NCBI GenBank assembly: GCA_014649555.1
Contig: BMTG01000004.1
Span: 186,001 to 250,000 of the forward strand
Length of the DNA stretch: 64,000 nucleotides
DNA from: Streptomyces globisporus
GTDB lineage: Bacteria > Actinomycetota > Actinomycetes > Streptomycetales > Streptomycetaceae
Reading direction: 5' to 3'
This document shows, piece after piece, positions 1-8,540 of the stretch. The translations under genes were made by a program, and so were the position numbers. The notes under the pieces were generated by a model. It worked only from the letters and a program-made list of their open reading frames with translations. It did no database searches and was not told the DNA's origin. Each line of letters begins with the position of its first letter. Within the stretch, counting starts at the first letter, position 1.

Positions 1-1201
1 CGGCCAGGAAGTCCTTCTCGCCGAGCCAGGCGACGAGTTGGCGCAGGGCGGAGGCGCCCTTGGCGTAGCTGATGCCGTCGAAGTTGAGGAGGGCGGAGGC
101 GGTGTCGGGGACGGCGTCGGGGTCGGGGGCGACGGGGTGGGTGGAGGGGCGCTGGTCGGCGTCGTAGCCCCAGCCCTTGCGGGCGACGCCGAAGTCGACC
201 CAGGTGTCGGTGAATCGCGTGGCTTCGGTGAGGGTCTGGTAGCCCATGTACTCGGCGAAGGACTCGTTCAGCCAGATGTCGTCCCACCAGGTCAGCGTGA
301 CGAGGTCGCCGAACCACATGTGGGCCATCTCGTGGGCGATGACCATGGCGCGGGTCTGGCGCTCGGTGTCGGTGACGGCGGAGCGGTAGACGAACTCGTC
401 GCGGAAGGTGACGAGTCCGGGGTTCTCCATGGCGCCGGCGTTGAACTCGGGGACGAAGGCCTGGTCGTAGGAGTCGAACGGGTAGGGCTCGTCGAACTTC
501 TCGTGGTAGCGGTCGTAGCAGGCGCGGGTGATGTCGAGGATCTCGTCGGCGTCGGCGTCCAGGTAGGGGGCGAGGGAGCGGCGGCAGTGGATGCCGAAGG
601 GCAGTCCGGCGTGCTCGGTGGTGATCGAGTGCCAGGGTCCCGCGGCGATGGCGACGAGGTAGGTGGAGATGAGCGGGGTGGGGGCTATGGTCCAGCGCCC
701 CTCCCCCGTGCGTTCGGCGACGCCGTTGCCGAGGACGGTCCAGCCCTCGGGGGCGGTGACGTCGATGGCGAAGACGGACTTGAGGTCGGGCTGGTCGAAG
801 GCGGCGAAGACGCGCTGGACGTCCTCCATGAACAGCTGGGTGTAGAGGTAGGTCTCGCCGTCGGTGGGGTCGGTGAAGCGGTGCATGCCCTCGCCGGTGC
901 GGGAGTAGTGCATCGCGGCGTCGATACGCAGTTCGTGGGGGCCTGCGGTGAGCCCGGTGAGGGGGTAGCGGTTGCCGTCGAGGAGGGCGGGGTCCAGGGG
1001 CTGTCCGTCGAGACTGATCGAGCGCAGGGTGGCGGGCTTGACCTCGACGAAGGTGTCTCCGGCCGCGCGGGCGGTGAACCGGATGACGGTGATGGAGTCG
1101 AAGGTCTCCTCGCCGGTGGTGAGGTCGAGGGCGATCGTGTACCGCTCCACGTCGAGGATCTGGGCTCGGGTCTGCGCTTCGTCGCGCGTCAGTACGGACA
1201 T
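1..1201 (-). CDS. pepN: Aminopeptidase N (M1 family), N-terminal part; 3' end cut by window edge
   Basis: This is a zinc metallopeptidase that removes N-terminal amino acids from peptides in the cytoplasm. The reverse translation starts MSVLTRDEAQTRAQILDVER and runs through the M1 beta-sandwich domain into the catalytic domain. The exopeptidase motif GAMEN lies near position 430 and the zinc motif HEMAH (HExxH) near position 335, followed by the downstream WLNESFAEY with the third zinc ligand Glu. About 400 residues of an expected ~850 are present and the rest lies beyond base 1. The ATG at 1199-1201 follows a GGGG-rich Shine-Dalgarno. It is divergent from the aquaporin gene. Confidence 0.95.
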   Translation of the reverse strand, partial: MSVLTRDEAQTRAQILDVERYTIALDLTTGEETFDSITVIRFTARAAGDTFVEVKPATLRSISLDGQPLDPALLDGNRYPLTGLTAGPHELRIDAAMHYSRTGEGMHRFTDPTDGETYLYTQLFMEDVQRVFAAFDQPDLKSVFAIDVTAPEGWTVLGNGVAERTGEGRWTIAPTPLISTYLVAIAAGPWHSITTEHAGLPFGIHCRRSLAPYLDADADEILDITRACYDRYHEKFDEPYPFDSYDQAFVPEFNAGAMENPGLVTFRDEFVYRSAVTDTERQTRAMVIAHEMAHMWFGDLVTLTWWDDIWLNESFAEYMGYQTLTEATRFTDTWVDFGVARKGWGYDADQRPSTHPVAPDPDAVPDTASALLNFDGISYAKGASALRQLVAWLGEKDFLA

Positions 1202-1360
1202 GGCCCCATGCTGCCGTACGGGGGACGGCGGGCGCAGCGGGGTTCTCCCTGGGCGGACGGGCGGGCGGATGGCGTGATCGCGCCGGGCGGATACCCCCGG
1301 GGGGCTGTTGCCGCTTACCATCTCCTCGGCGCGGCACACCGAGTACCGAGGACGTCCCTC
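1202..1360. promoter_or_regulatory. Divergent promoter region, pepN / aquaporin
   Basis: This 159-base gap lies between two divergent starts. A purine-rich GAGGA precedes the aquaporin ATG. I see no clear operator repeat or confident -10/-35 hexamers. Confidence 0.4.
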
Positions 1361-2209
1361 ATGACGCTCACGCCTGCGCCCGAACCTGTCGTTCCGAGAC
1401 CCGGGCCCGAGGTCCGGCCCACCGCGATCGGTCCCCGGTCACCGGAGTCGCCGCACGGGCCCGATGCCGGTCCTGGTGCCGGTCCTGGTGCCGGTCCCGG
1501 TCCTGATGCCGGTCGCGGTCCCCTGCTGCCGCGGGCTGTCTGCGAGGCGGCGCTGACCGCGCTGCTGCTGTTCCTGATCGTGACGGCGGTGCGGTGGCTC
1601 GTCGGGCCGGACCCGGGGGCGGCGGCCGCCCGTCCGGCGGTACTGGGCGCGGTCGTCGGCACCCTGCTCGCCCTGTTCATGATGTCCCCGCCCGGCCGGT
1701 GCTCGGGCGGCCATCTGAACCCGGCCGTCTCCCTCGCGCTGTGGCGGCTCGGGGTCTTCCCCGGCCGTGAGGTCGTGCCGTACGCCGTGGCCCAGTTGGC
1801 CGGGTCGCTGTTCGGGGTGTGGTGCGCGGGGCTGGTGTGGGGTCCGGTCACCGCGCGCCCGCCGGTGCGCCACGCCTCGGTGCGGGCCGATCCGGCGTGG
1901 GGCGACGCGGCGGTCCTGGCGGCCGAGGCGGGGGTCCTGGCGGGGTCGACGCTGATGCTCGCCGTGCTGCTCGCGTCGCCGGGCGGGCGCCGGGTGCTGC
2001 CGTACGCGGTGGGGCTGACGACGGCCCTGGTCATCGGGGTGCTCGGCCCGCTGAGCGGCGGATCGGCGAACCCGGCGCGGCAGTTCGGCCCGGCGCTGCT
2101 GGCCGGGGACACCGGGCGGCTGTGGGTGTACGTGCTCGGGCCGGCCCTGGGGGCGGTGCTCGGCGCGTGGCTCGCGGGGCGGACGGGACTGCGGCGACCG
2201 GCCAGGTAG
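1361..2209 (+). CDS. Aquaporin / glycerol facilitator family (MIP) channel
   Basis: A 282-residue membrane channel for water or small neutral solutes. Both MIP half-helix motifs are visible: GGHLNPAVS with Asn near residue 120 and GGSANPARQFGPALL with Asn near residue 237, each in a pseudo-repeat of three hydrophobic segments. The first ~50 residues are an unusual Pro/Gly/Ala-rich tail (GPDAGPGAGPGAG) encoded by a 12-base tandem repeat at about 1465-1515, so it is probably disordered. I chose the ATG at 1361 because GAGGA sits just upstream and longer frames run back antisense to pepN. Substrate selectivity cannot be read from the sequence. Confidence 0.88.
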   Translation: MTLTPAPEPVVPRPGPEVRPTAIGPRSPESPHGPDAGPGAGPGAGPGPDAGRGPLLPRAVCEAALTALLLFLIVTAVRWLVGPDPGAAAARPAVLGAVVGTLLALFMMSPPGRCSGGHLNPAVSLALWRLGVFPGREVVPYAVAQLAGSLFGVWCAGLVWGPVTARPPVRHASVRADPAWGDAAVLAAEAGVLAGSTLMLAVLLASPGGRRVLPYAVGLTTALVIGVLGPLSGGSANPARQFGPALLAGDTGRLWVYVLGPALGAVLGAWLAGRTGLRRPAR

Positions 2210-2213
2210 CCGC

Positions 2214-2591
2214 TCAGGCGTTCCGCGCCTGGCCGCTCTCCGCCTGGCCGCTCTCCGCCTGGCCGTTCTCCGCCTGGCCGCTCTCCGCCTCCTCGGCGAT
2301 CCGCTCGTGGTGCCGGATCACCTCGGCGATGATGAAGTTGAGGAGCTTCTCGGCGAACGCCGGGTCCAGGTTGGCGCTCTGTGCGAGCTCTCGGAGCCGG
2401 GTGATCTGGCGGGTCTCGCGGGCGGGGTCGGCGGGCGGCAGCTTGTGGTCCGCCTTGAGGCGGCCGACCTGCTGGGTGGCCTTGAAGCGTTCGGCCAGCA
2501 TGTGGACGACGGCGGCGTCGATGTTGTCGATGCTCTCGCGCAGCCGGTTCAGCTCGGCCCGGACGGTCGCGTCGATCTCGCTCGTACTCAT
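2214..2591 (-). CDS. Chorismate mutase, AroQ class
   Basis: This enzyme converts chorismate to prephenate, the entry to phenylalanine and tyrosine. The 125-residue protein has the helical AroQ pattern: RLRESIDNIDAAVVHMLAERF, then KATQQVGRLKADHKLPPADPARE, then a C-terminal helix ending NFIIAEVIRHHERIAEEAES. The last ~20 residues are a tandem SGQAE/NGQAE repeat from four 15-base repeats near 2225-2290, outside the conserved fold. It lies 25 bases downstream of the AraC gene on the same strand. It is intracellular because no signal peptide is present. Confidence 0.92.
   Translation of the reverse strand: MSTSEIDATVRAELNRLRESIDNIDAAVVHMLAERFKATQQVGRLKADHKLPPADPARETRQITRLRELAQSANLDPAFAEKLLNFIIAEVIRHHERIAEEAESGQAENGQAESGQAESGQARNA
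2225..2290 (-). repeat. 15-bp in-frame tandem repeat at the 3' end of the chorismate mutase gene
   Basis: About four copies of a 15-base unit (core CTCCGCCTGGCCG on the plus strand) encode repeated SGQAE-like pentapeptides at the C terminus. The unit length is a multiple of three, so copy-number changes keep the reading frame. Confidence 0.8.
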
Positions 2592-2616
2592 GGTCAGCGA
2601 GGATAGACGTCCGCCC

Positions 2617-3498
2617 TCACGGCCCGATCGTCGGCGGGTCGTCGGGGTCGGGCACCCGGTCGCTCCAGCCGCCGGGCACGCTGCGGCCCTGCTGTTCGCG
2701 GAAGCGGACGGGGGCGGTGCCGACCCGGCGGGCGAAGAGCCGGGAGAAGTAGGCGGGGTCGTCGTAGCCGACGCGGCGGGCCACGGCGGCGACCGGGAGG
2801 TCGGTGGCGGCGAGGAGTTCCTTGGCCCGGCCGAGGCGGATGCCGAGCAGATAGTCCTTGGGGCTGCATCCGGCGCCGCGCCGTACGGCGGTGCGCAGTT
2901 CGGCGGGGGTCATGCCGTGCCGGGAGGCGTGCTGGGCGACGGTGAGCGGTTGGTAGGCGTCGCGGGCGAGCGCCTGGAGCACCGGGTCGCCGTCGGGGCC
3001 GATGTCGGCGCGGGCGCGGCGCAGGGAGACGAGGAGTTCGTGGACGGCGGCCCCGGTCTCGACCTCCAGGAGGGGGTTGCCGCGGCGGGCGGCGCGCACG
3101 ATGCGTCCGACGGCGGCGCGCGGGGCGGCGGTGTCGGCGAGCGGGACGAGGGGGCGTTCGGGTTCGATGTAGCCGAGTTCGGTGTACGTGGCGGTGGCGG
3201 GGCCGGTGAAGTCGACGAAGCTCTCGTCCCAGCCGGTGCCGGGGTCGGCGCCGTAGTGGTGGGGGGTGCCGGGGGTCAGCCAGATGAGGCTGGGGCCGGT
3301 GACGGGGGTGCGGCGGCCGTCGGGGCCCTTGAACCAGCCGGTGCCGGAGTTGACGATCACGGCGACGTGGTGGTCGAGGGTGCGGGGTCCGACGGTGGGC
3401 AGCGCCCCGTGCTGGAGGCCGACGCCGAGGCAGACGAGGCCCAGCCGGTGGTGGAGCGGGCTCGGGGTGAAGAAACGCATCCAGGTGTGGTAGGTCAC
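2617..3498 (-). CDS. AraC-family transcriptional regulator, divergent from GH35 beta-galactosidase
   Basis: A 293-residue DNA-binding regulator. The N-terminal ~165 residues form a cupin-like ligand-binding domain (VNSGTGWFKGPDG, LIWLTPGTPHHY). The C-terminal ~100 residues hold two helix-turn-helix units ending in the AraC signature VAAVARRVGYDDPAYFSRLF. I chose the GTG at 3496-3498 because GGGAGGGGAAG lies at good spacing upstream; a later ATG at 3478-3480 is possible. Its position opposite the glycosidase suggests sugar-responsive control of that gene. Three direct repeats with a 21-base period in the shared promoter are the likely binding sites. Confidence 0.88.
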   Translation of the reverse strand: MTYHTWMRFFTPSPLHHRLGLVCLGVGLQHGALPTVGPRTLDHHVAVIVNSGTGWFKGPDGRRTPVTGPSLIWLTPGTPHHYGADPGTGWDESFVDFTGPATATYTELGYIEPERPLVPLADTAAPRAAVGRIVRAARRGNPLLEVETGAAVHELLVSLRRARADIGPDGDPVLQALARDAYQPLTVAQHASRHGMTPAELRTAVRRGAGCSPKDYLLGIRLGRAKELLAATDLPVAAVARRVGYDDPAYFSRLFARRVGTAPVRFREQQGRSVPGGWSDRVPDPDDPPTIGP

Positions 3499-3563
3499 GG
3501 TCTTCCCCTCCCAGGTGGTCCTTCGCCGCCGGACCCGGCCGGTCCGCCGCGTCCCGTCGACAT

Positions 3564-3617
3564 CGATCTGCGTCCCATCGGCAGCGATCTGCGTCCAATC
3601 AACAGCGATCTTTGTCC
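3564..3617 (+). promoter_or_regulatory. Three direct repeats, 21-bp period: probable AraC-type operator
   Basis: CGATCTGCGTCC starts at 3564 and again at 3585, and the variant CGATCTTTGTCC starts at 3606, each exactly 21 bases apart, or two DNA helical turns. The repeats lie between the divergent AraC regulator and GH35 genes. Direct repeats with about 21-base spacing are typical of AraC-type activator sites. The assignment to this regulator is inference from position. Confidence 0.7.
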
Positions 3618-3708
3618 ATGGACCCGGTGCGCGCCAGAGGTGACAGTGGTCGGACCAATCGACCCGGGGGCCGCCGGGTGCGGCCGAGCACAGGAGCGTA
3701 ACTGCGCC

Positions 3709-5529
3709 ATGACCGACTTCACCGTGGGGGACGACGGCTTCCGGTTCGAGGGGAAGCCCGTACGGCTGCTGTCGGGCGCCCTGCACTACTTCCGGGTGCA
3801 CGAGGAGCAGTGGGAGCACCGGCTCGCGATGCTCGCCGCGATGGGCCTGAACTGCGTCGAGACGTACGTACCGTGGAATCTGCACGAGCCCCGGGAGGGC
3901 GAGGTCCGGGACGTGGGGGCGCTCGGGCGGTTCCTGGACGCGGTGGAGCGGGCGGGGCTGTGGGCGATCGTGCGGCCGGGTCCGTACATCTGCGCCGAGT
4001 GGGAGAACGGCGGTCTGCCGGTCTGGGTGACGGGCCGGTTCGGGCGGCGGGTGCGGACCCGGGACGCGGAGTACCGGGCGGTGGTGGAGCGGTGGTTCCG
4101 GGAGCTGCTGCCGCAGGTGGTGCGGCGGCAGGTGGTGCGGGGCGGTCCGGTGATCCTCGTCCAGGCGGAGAACGAGTACGGGAGTTTCGGCAGCGACGCG
4201 GTGTATCTGGAGTGGCTGGCGGGGCTGTTGCGGGAGTGCGGGGTGACGGTCCCGCTGTTCACGTCGGACGGCCCGGAGGACCACATGCTGACCGGGGGTT
4301 CGGTGCCGGGGCTGCTCGCGACGGCGAACTTCGGTTCGGGTGCGCGGGAGGGCTTCGAGGTGCTGCGCCGGCATCAGCCGAAGGGCCCGTTGATGTGCAT
4401 GGAGTTCTGGTGCGGCTGGTTCGACCACTGGGGGGCCGAACCGGTGCTGCGGGACGCGGAGCAGGCGGCGGGGGCGCTGCGGGAGATCCTGGAGTGCGGG
4501 GCGTCGGTGAACATCTACATGGCGCACGGCGGGACGAACTTCGCGGGCTGGGCCGGGGCGAATCGCGGTGGCCCCCTGCAGGACGGGGAGTTCCAGCCGA
4601 CGGTGACGTCGTACGACTACGACGCGCCGGTCGACGAGTACGGGCGGGCCACGGAGAAGTTCCACCTGTTCCGGAAGGTGCTGGAGGGGTACGCGCAGGG
4701 GCCGTTGCCCGAGCTGCCGCCCGAGCCGAAGGGTCTGGCGGTGCCGGTGCGGGCGGAGTTGACCGGGTGGGCGGGGCTCGGGGACGTCCTGGAGGCGCTG
4801 GGCGGTCCGGAGACGGAGTCGGGGGTGCCGCCGACCTTCGAGGAGCTGGGCGTGGACCGAGGTCTGGTGCGCTACCGAGTGGCGGTGCCGGGGCCGCGCC
4901 AGGCGTATCCGCTGGGTGCCTCGGGGTTGCGGGACCGGGCGGTGGTGTACGTGGACGGGGTGCGGGCCGGGGTGCTGACCGAGGAGTCCGGCACGCTGCC
5001 GGAGCCGGTGGCGGGGCCCGCGGAGGTCGAGCTGTGGGTGGAGTCGCTGGGCCGGGTCAACTACGGGCCGCGGCTGGGTGAGCCGAAGGGTGTCACGGGC
5101 GGGGTGCTGCACGAGCGGCAGTATCTGCACGGGGTACGGGCCCGGGGGCTGCGGCTGGACGCCTTCGAGACGCCGGGCGCGGTGGCGGCGCTCCCGTTCG
5201 GGCCGGTGGAGGCCGCCTCGGGGGCGGGCGACGCGGGGCGGACGGGGCTGTTCCGGGGGGCGTTCACGGTCGAGGGCGCGGCGGGTCTCGGCCACGCCGG
5301 GCTCGAACTGCCGGGCTGGACGCGCGGGTTCGTCTGGGTGAACGGCTTCTGCCTGGGCCGGTACTGGTCGGCGGGCCCGCAGCGGACCCTGTACGTGCCG
5401 GGTCCGGTGCTCCGCGAGGGCGTCAACGAGGTGTGGGTGCTGGAGCTGGAGGACGCGGGTGGGCCGTGGGTGGAACTGGGTCCGGGGGTGCCCGTTCGAG
5501 CGGGCACCCCCGGGGTGGTTCAGCGATGA
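3709..5529 (+). CDS. Beta-galactosidase, glycoside hydrolase family 35
   Basis: This enzyme hydrolyses terminal beta-galactosyl residues. The 606-residue protein begins MTDFTVGDDGFRFEGKPVRL, and the GH35 TIM barrel shows SGALHYFRV, NCVETYVPWNLHEP and RPGPYICAEWENGGLP. The signature GGPVILVQAENEYGS carries the acid/base Glu near residue 156. The probable nucleophile is Glu232 in MEFWCGWFDHWG. The C-terminal beta domains end in GFVWVNGFCLGRYW, the usual galactose-binding-like fold. No signal peptide is seen, so it is probably intracellular. AGGAG lies 12 bases before the ATG. It is divergent from its likely AraC regulator. Confidence 0.93.
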   Translation: MTDFTVGDDGFRFEGKPVRLLSGALHYFRVHEEQWEHRLAMLAAMGLNCVETYVPWNLHEPREGEVRDVGALGRFLDAVERAGLWAIVRPGPYICAEWENGGLPVWVTGRFGRRVRTRDAEYRAVVERWFRELLPQVVRRQVVRGGPVILVQAENEYGSFGSDAVYLEWLAGLLRECGVTVPLFTSDGPEDHMLTGGSVPGLLATANFGSGAREGFEVLRRHQPKGPLMCMEFWCGWFDHWGAEPVLRDAEQAAGALREILECGASVNIYMAHGGTNFAGWAGANRGGPLQDGEFQPTVTSYDYDAPVDEYGRATEKFHLFRKVLEGYAQGPLPELPPEPKGLAVPVRAELTGWAGLGDVLEALGGPETESGVPPTFEELGVDRGLVRYRVAVPGPRQAYPLGASGLRDRAVVYVDGVRAGVLTEESGTLPEPVAGPAEVELWVESLGRVNYGPRLGEPKGVTGGVLHERQYLHGVRARGLRLDAFETPGAVAALPFGPVEAASGAGDAGRTGLFRGAFTVEGAAGLGHAGLELPGWTRGFVWVNGFCLGRYWSAGPQRTLYVPGPVLREGVNEVWVLELEDAGGPWVELGPGVPVRAGTPGVVQR

Positions 5530-5542
5530 TCACCGGGCTGAC

Positions 5543-5632
5543 GTCCGACGATCGGGTGGATCAGCCTGAGCCGTCCGACGATCGGGGGCTCAGGTTTGAG
5601 CGGTCCGACGATCGGCTGGATCAGGTCTGAGC
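5543..5632. repeat. Tandem repeat, three 30-bp units
   Basis: GTCCGACGATCGG occurs at 5543, 5573 and 5603, exactly 30 bases apart. The rest of each unit keeps GGATCAG or CTCAGG and TGAGC elements. Each unit contains the self-complementary CGATCG. The array lies between the convergent 3' ends of the GH35 and trypsin genes, so it could act in transcription termination or be a minisatellite. The purpose is unknown. Confidence 0.8.
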
Positions 5633-5674
5633 CGGTGGGCCGCTCCGAGTGGGGTCGGAGCCGCTCCGCGCGGT

Positions 5675-6741
<1,067 letters not shown>

Positions 6742-7644
6742 GTGACGAACAGTTCTCCGGGCGCACCCGTCGCCCATGGCTTCCCGCATCTGGAGACGGT
6801 CCGCTCCGCCATCACGGCGCTCTACCGGCGGCTCTCGGCGGACGGCGTCCGCACCTACGCCACCAGCCTCGCGCCCGTCGACGCCGCGTTCGCGGACGAG
6901 GACGATCTGCATCTGGGAGCCCAGCGGGTGGCGCGCTCCCTGGTCCAGCACCTGCGCCTCCCCGACGCCCGGATGATCGTCGGCTTCCGCGCGATGGAGC
7001 ACGCCGCGAGCGTGGAACTGACGGCGGGCCCCGAGTACTTCATCGAGCTGAACGACCGCTTCCGCACCCACCGCAGGGACATCGGCGCGGCGCTCGCGCA
7101 CGAGACCACCCATGTGCTGCTGCACCGGCTCGGCCTGGAGTTCCCCGGCACCCGCGCCAACGAGATCCTGACCGACACGACGACGGCCTACCTGGGCACG
7201 GGCTGGCTGCTGCTGGACGCGTTCCGGGAGGACGCGACCTCCCGCCAGAAGCTCGGCTATCTGACCCCGGAGGAGTTCGGATACGTCCTGGCCAAGCGGG
7301 CGTTCGCCTTCGACGAGGACCCCTCCCCGTGGTTCACCAGCCCCCAGGCGTACACCGCGTACACCAAGGGGCGTCAGCGGGCGCTGGACGATCTGCGCAG
7401 ACCGCCGCTGACCGCCGCCGGCTGGACGGGCCGCCGCCGCTACGCCAAGGACCGGCGGTACGCCCAGGATCACCCCGGCACCGCCCCGGACCCGAGCGTT
7501 CCGTACGCCTTCGAGACCGGCGCCGAGGGGCTGCGCGTCTCCTTCCCCTGCCCCACCTGCCACCAGCGCATCCGGCTGCCCGTCCGGGGCCGGGTCAGCG
7601 CACGCTGCGGGCTGTGCCGTACGCGCCTGGAGTGCGACACCTGA
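6742..7644 (+). CDS. Putative zinc metallopeptidase (HExxH) with C-terminal zinc ribbon
   Basis: A roughly 300-residue protein of unassigned function. Its middle contains HETTHVLLHRLG, a classic HExxH zinc site. An Asp/Glu-rich segment (RANEILTDTTTAYLG) follows and could supply a third ligand. The C-terminus has two Cys pairs, CPTC and CGLC, forming a zinc-ribbon module. No signal peptide or membrane segment is seen, so it is probably cytoplasmic. I chose the GTG at 6742 because GGATGGGGGA precedes it; in-frame starts at 6703 and 6727 are alternatives. The substrate is unknown. Confidence 0.75.
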   Translation: MTNSSPGAPVAHGFPHLETVRSAITALYRRLSADGVRTYATSLAPVDAAFADEDDLHLGAQRVARSLVQHLRLPDARMIVGFRAMEHAASVELTAGPEYFIELNDRFRTHRRDIGAALAHETTHVLLHRLGLEFPGTRANEILTDTTTAYLGTGWLLLDAFREDATSRQKLGYLTPEEFGYVLAKRAFAFDEDPSPWFTSPQAYTAYTKGRQRALDDLRRPPLTAAGWTGRRRYAKDRRYAQDHPGTAPDPSVPYAFETGAEGLRVSFPCPTCHQRIRLPVRGRVSARCGLCRTRLECDT

Positions 7645-7682
7645 CCTCGGGCGTTGTCCGTGTCCGGCCGTAGGGTCGAAGG

Positions 7683-8438
7683 ATGACGAACGAGCCGATC
7701 AGGGACGAACCAAGCCTGTTCGACGCGCTGTACGAGGACGAGAACACCGTCGTACGGGCGCTGCGCGCGGGTGCGCCGGCCGAGGCGAGCGACGAGGAGG
7801 GCACGACCGCGCTCTACACGGCGGCGGTGCAGGACCGCCCCGAGATGGTGCGGCTGCTGCTCGTGGCCGGGGCCGACCCCGACCGGGCGAGCGGGCCCGA
7901 GGCCGGTGATCTGCCGCTGTGCGGGGCGGCGTGCGGCGGGCACACCGAGGTGGTGGAGGCCCTGCTGTCCGCCGGGGCCCGGCCGGATCTGCGCGAGGAG
8001 TTCGGCTTCACCGCGCTGCGCTGGGCGGTCGGCCTGGGCCACGCAGCGACGGTCGAGGCGCTGCTCGCCGGGGGCGCGGACCCGCTGCTGCCGGGCCCGC
8101 AGGGCGAGGCGATGCTGGTGCTGGCGGCGCAGCGCGGCTCGGTGCGCACGGTACGGGCGCTGCTCGCGCACGGCGCGGGGGCGGAGGGGCAGGAGTCCGC
8201 GGTCGCGTCCGCCCTGGCCGAGGCGCGACGCATCGCCGGACTCGATCCGGAGCGGGAGCTGTTGCGGCGGTTGGAGGAGATGTACGGCTCCGGGCTCGAC
8301 ACGGTGGTGCTCCGTGAGCGGCGGGACGGCGAGGAAACCGTGGCGGTGGAGCTGCTCCGGGACGGGGTGCCGTCGGCGGGGGTGGACCAGCACACGGGGC
8401 ACGCGGAGATCGTGGCGCTGCTGGACGGGCGGGCCTGA
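7683..8438 (+). CDS. Ankyrin-repeat protein
   Basis: A 251-residue protein made largely of ankyrin repeats. Units such as GTTALYTAAVQDRPEMVRLL, GADPDRASG, GHTEVVEALLSAGARPDL and GFTALRWAVGLGHAATVEAL fill residues ~30-170. The remaining C-terminal part is less repetitive and ends near GHAEIVALLDGRA. Such proteins mediate protein-protein contacts, and no enzymatic domain is visible. The start at 7683 is supported by AGGG about nine bases upstream. It lies 38 bases after the HExxH gene on the same strand, so the two may be co-transcribed. Confidence 0.85.
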   Translation: MTNEPIRDEPSLFDALYEDENTVVRALRAGAPAEASDEEGTTALYTAAVQDRPEMVRLLLVAGADPDRASGPEAGDLPLCGAACGGHTEVVEALLSAGARPDLREEFGFTALRWAVGLGHAATVEALLAGGADPLLPGPQGEAMLVLAAQRGSVRTVRALLAHGAGAEGQESAVASALAEARRIAGLDPERELLRRLEEMYGSGLDTVVLRERRDGEETVAVELLRDGVPSAGVDQHTGHAEIVALLDGRA

Positions 8439-8464
8439 GCCGCCGGGCTCGGTGGGCCTGAGCG

Positions 8465-8504
8465 GGGCGTGAACCGGGCGGGCCGGGCGTGAGCCGGGCG
8501 GGCC
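8465..8504 (+). repeat. 20-bp tandem repeat downstream of the ankyrin gene
   Basis: Two adjacent near-identical 20-base units, GGGCGTGA(A/G)CCGGGCGGGCC, begin at 8465 and 8485, with a decayed third beginning at 8505. They lie in the convergent gap before the VOC-GNAT gene and may be degenerate terminator material. Confidence 0.6.
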
Positions 8505-8540
8505 AAACGTGAGCCCCGCCCCGGGCCGAACCCCCCTCCC

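Noticed and set aside
1819-3708. Long upstream extension in frame with the GH35 gene
   Set aside because: It runs antisense to chorismate mutase and the AraC regulator and has Ala/Gly/Arg-rich shadow composition. The GH35 protein begins naturally at the ATG at 3709.
3499-5295. Long minus-strand frame upstream of the AraC regulator, opposite GH35
   Set aside because: It is a Pro/Arg/His-rich shadow of the GH35 gene with no domain. The regulator starts at the GTG at 3498.
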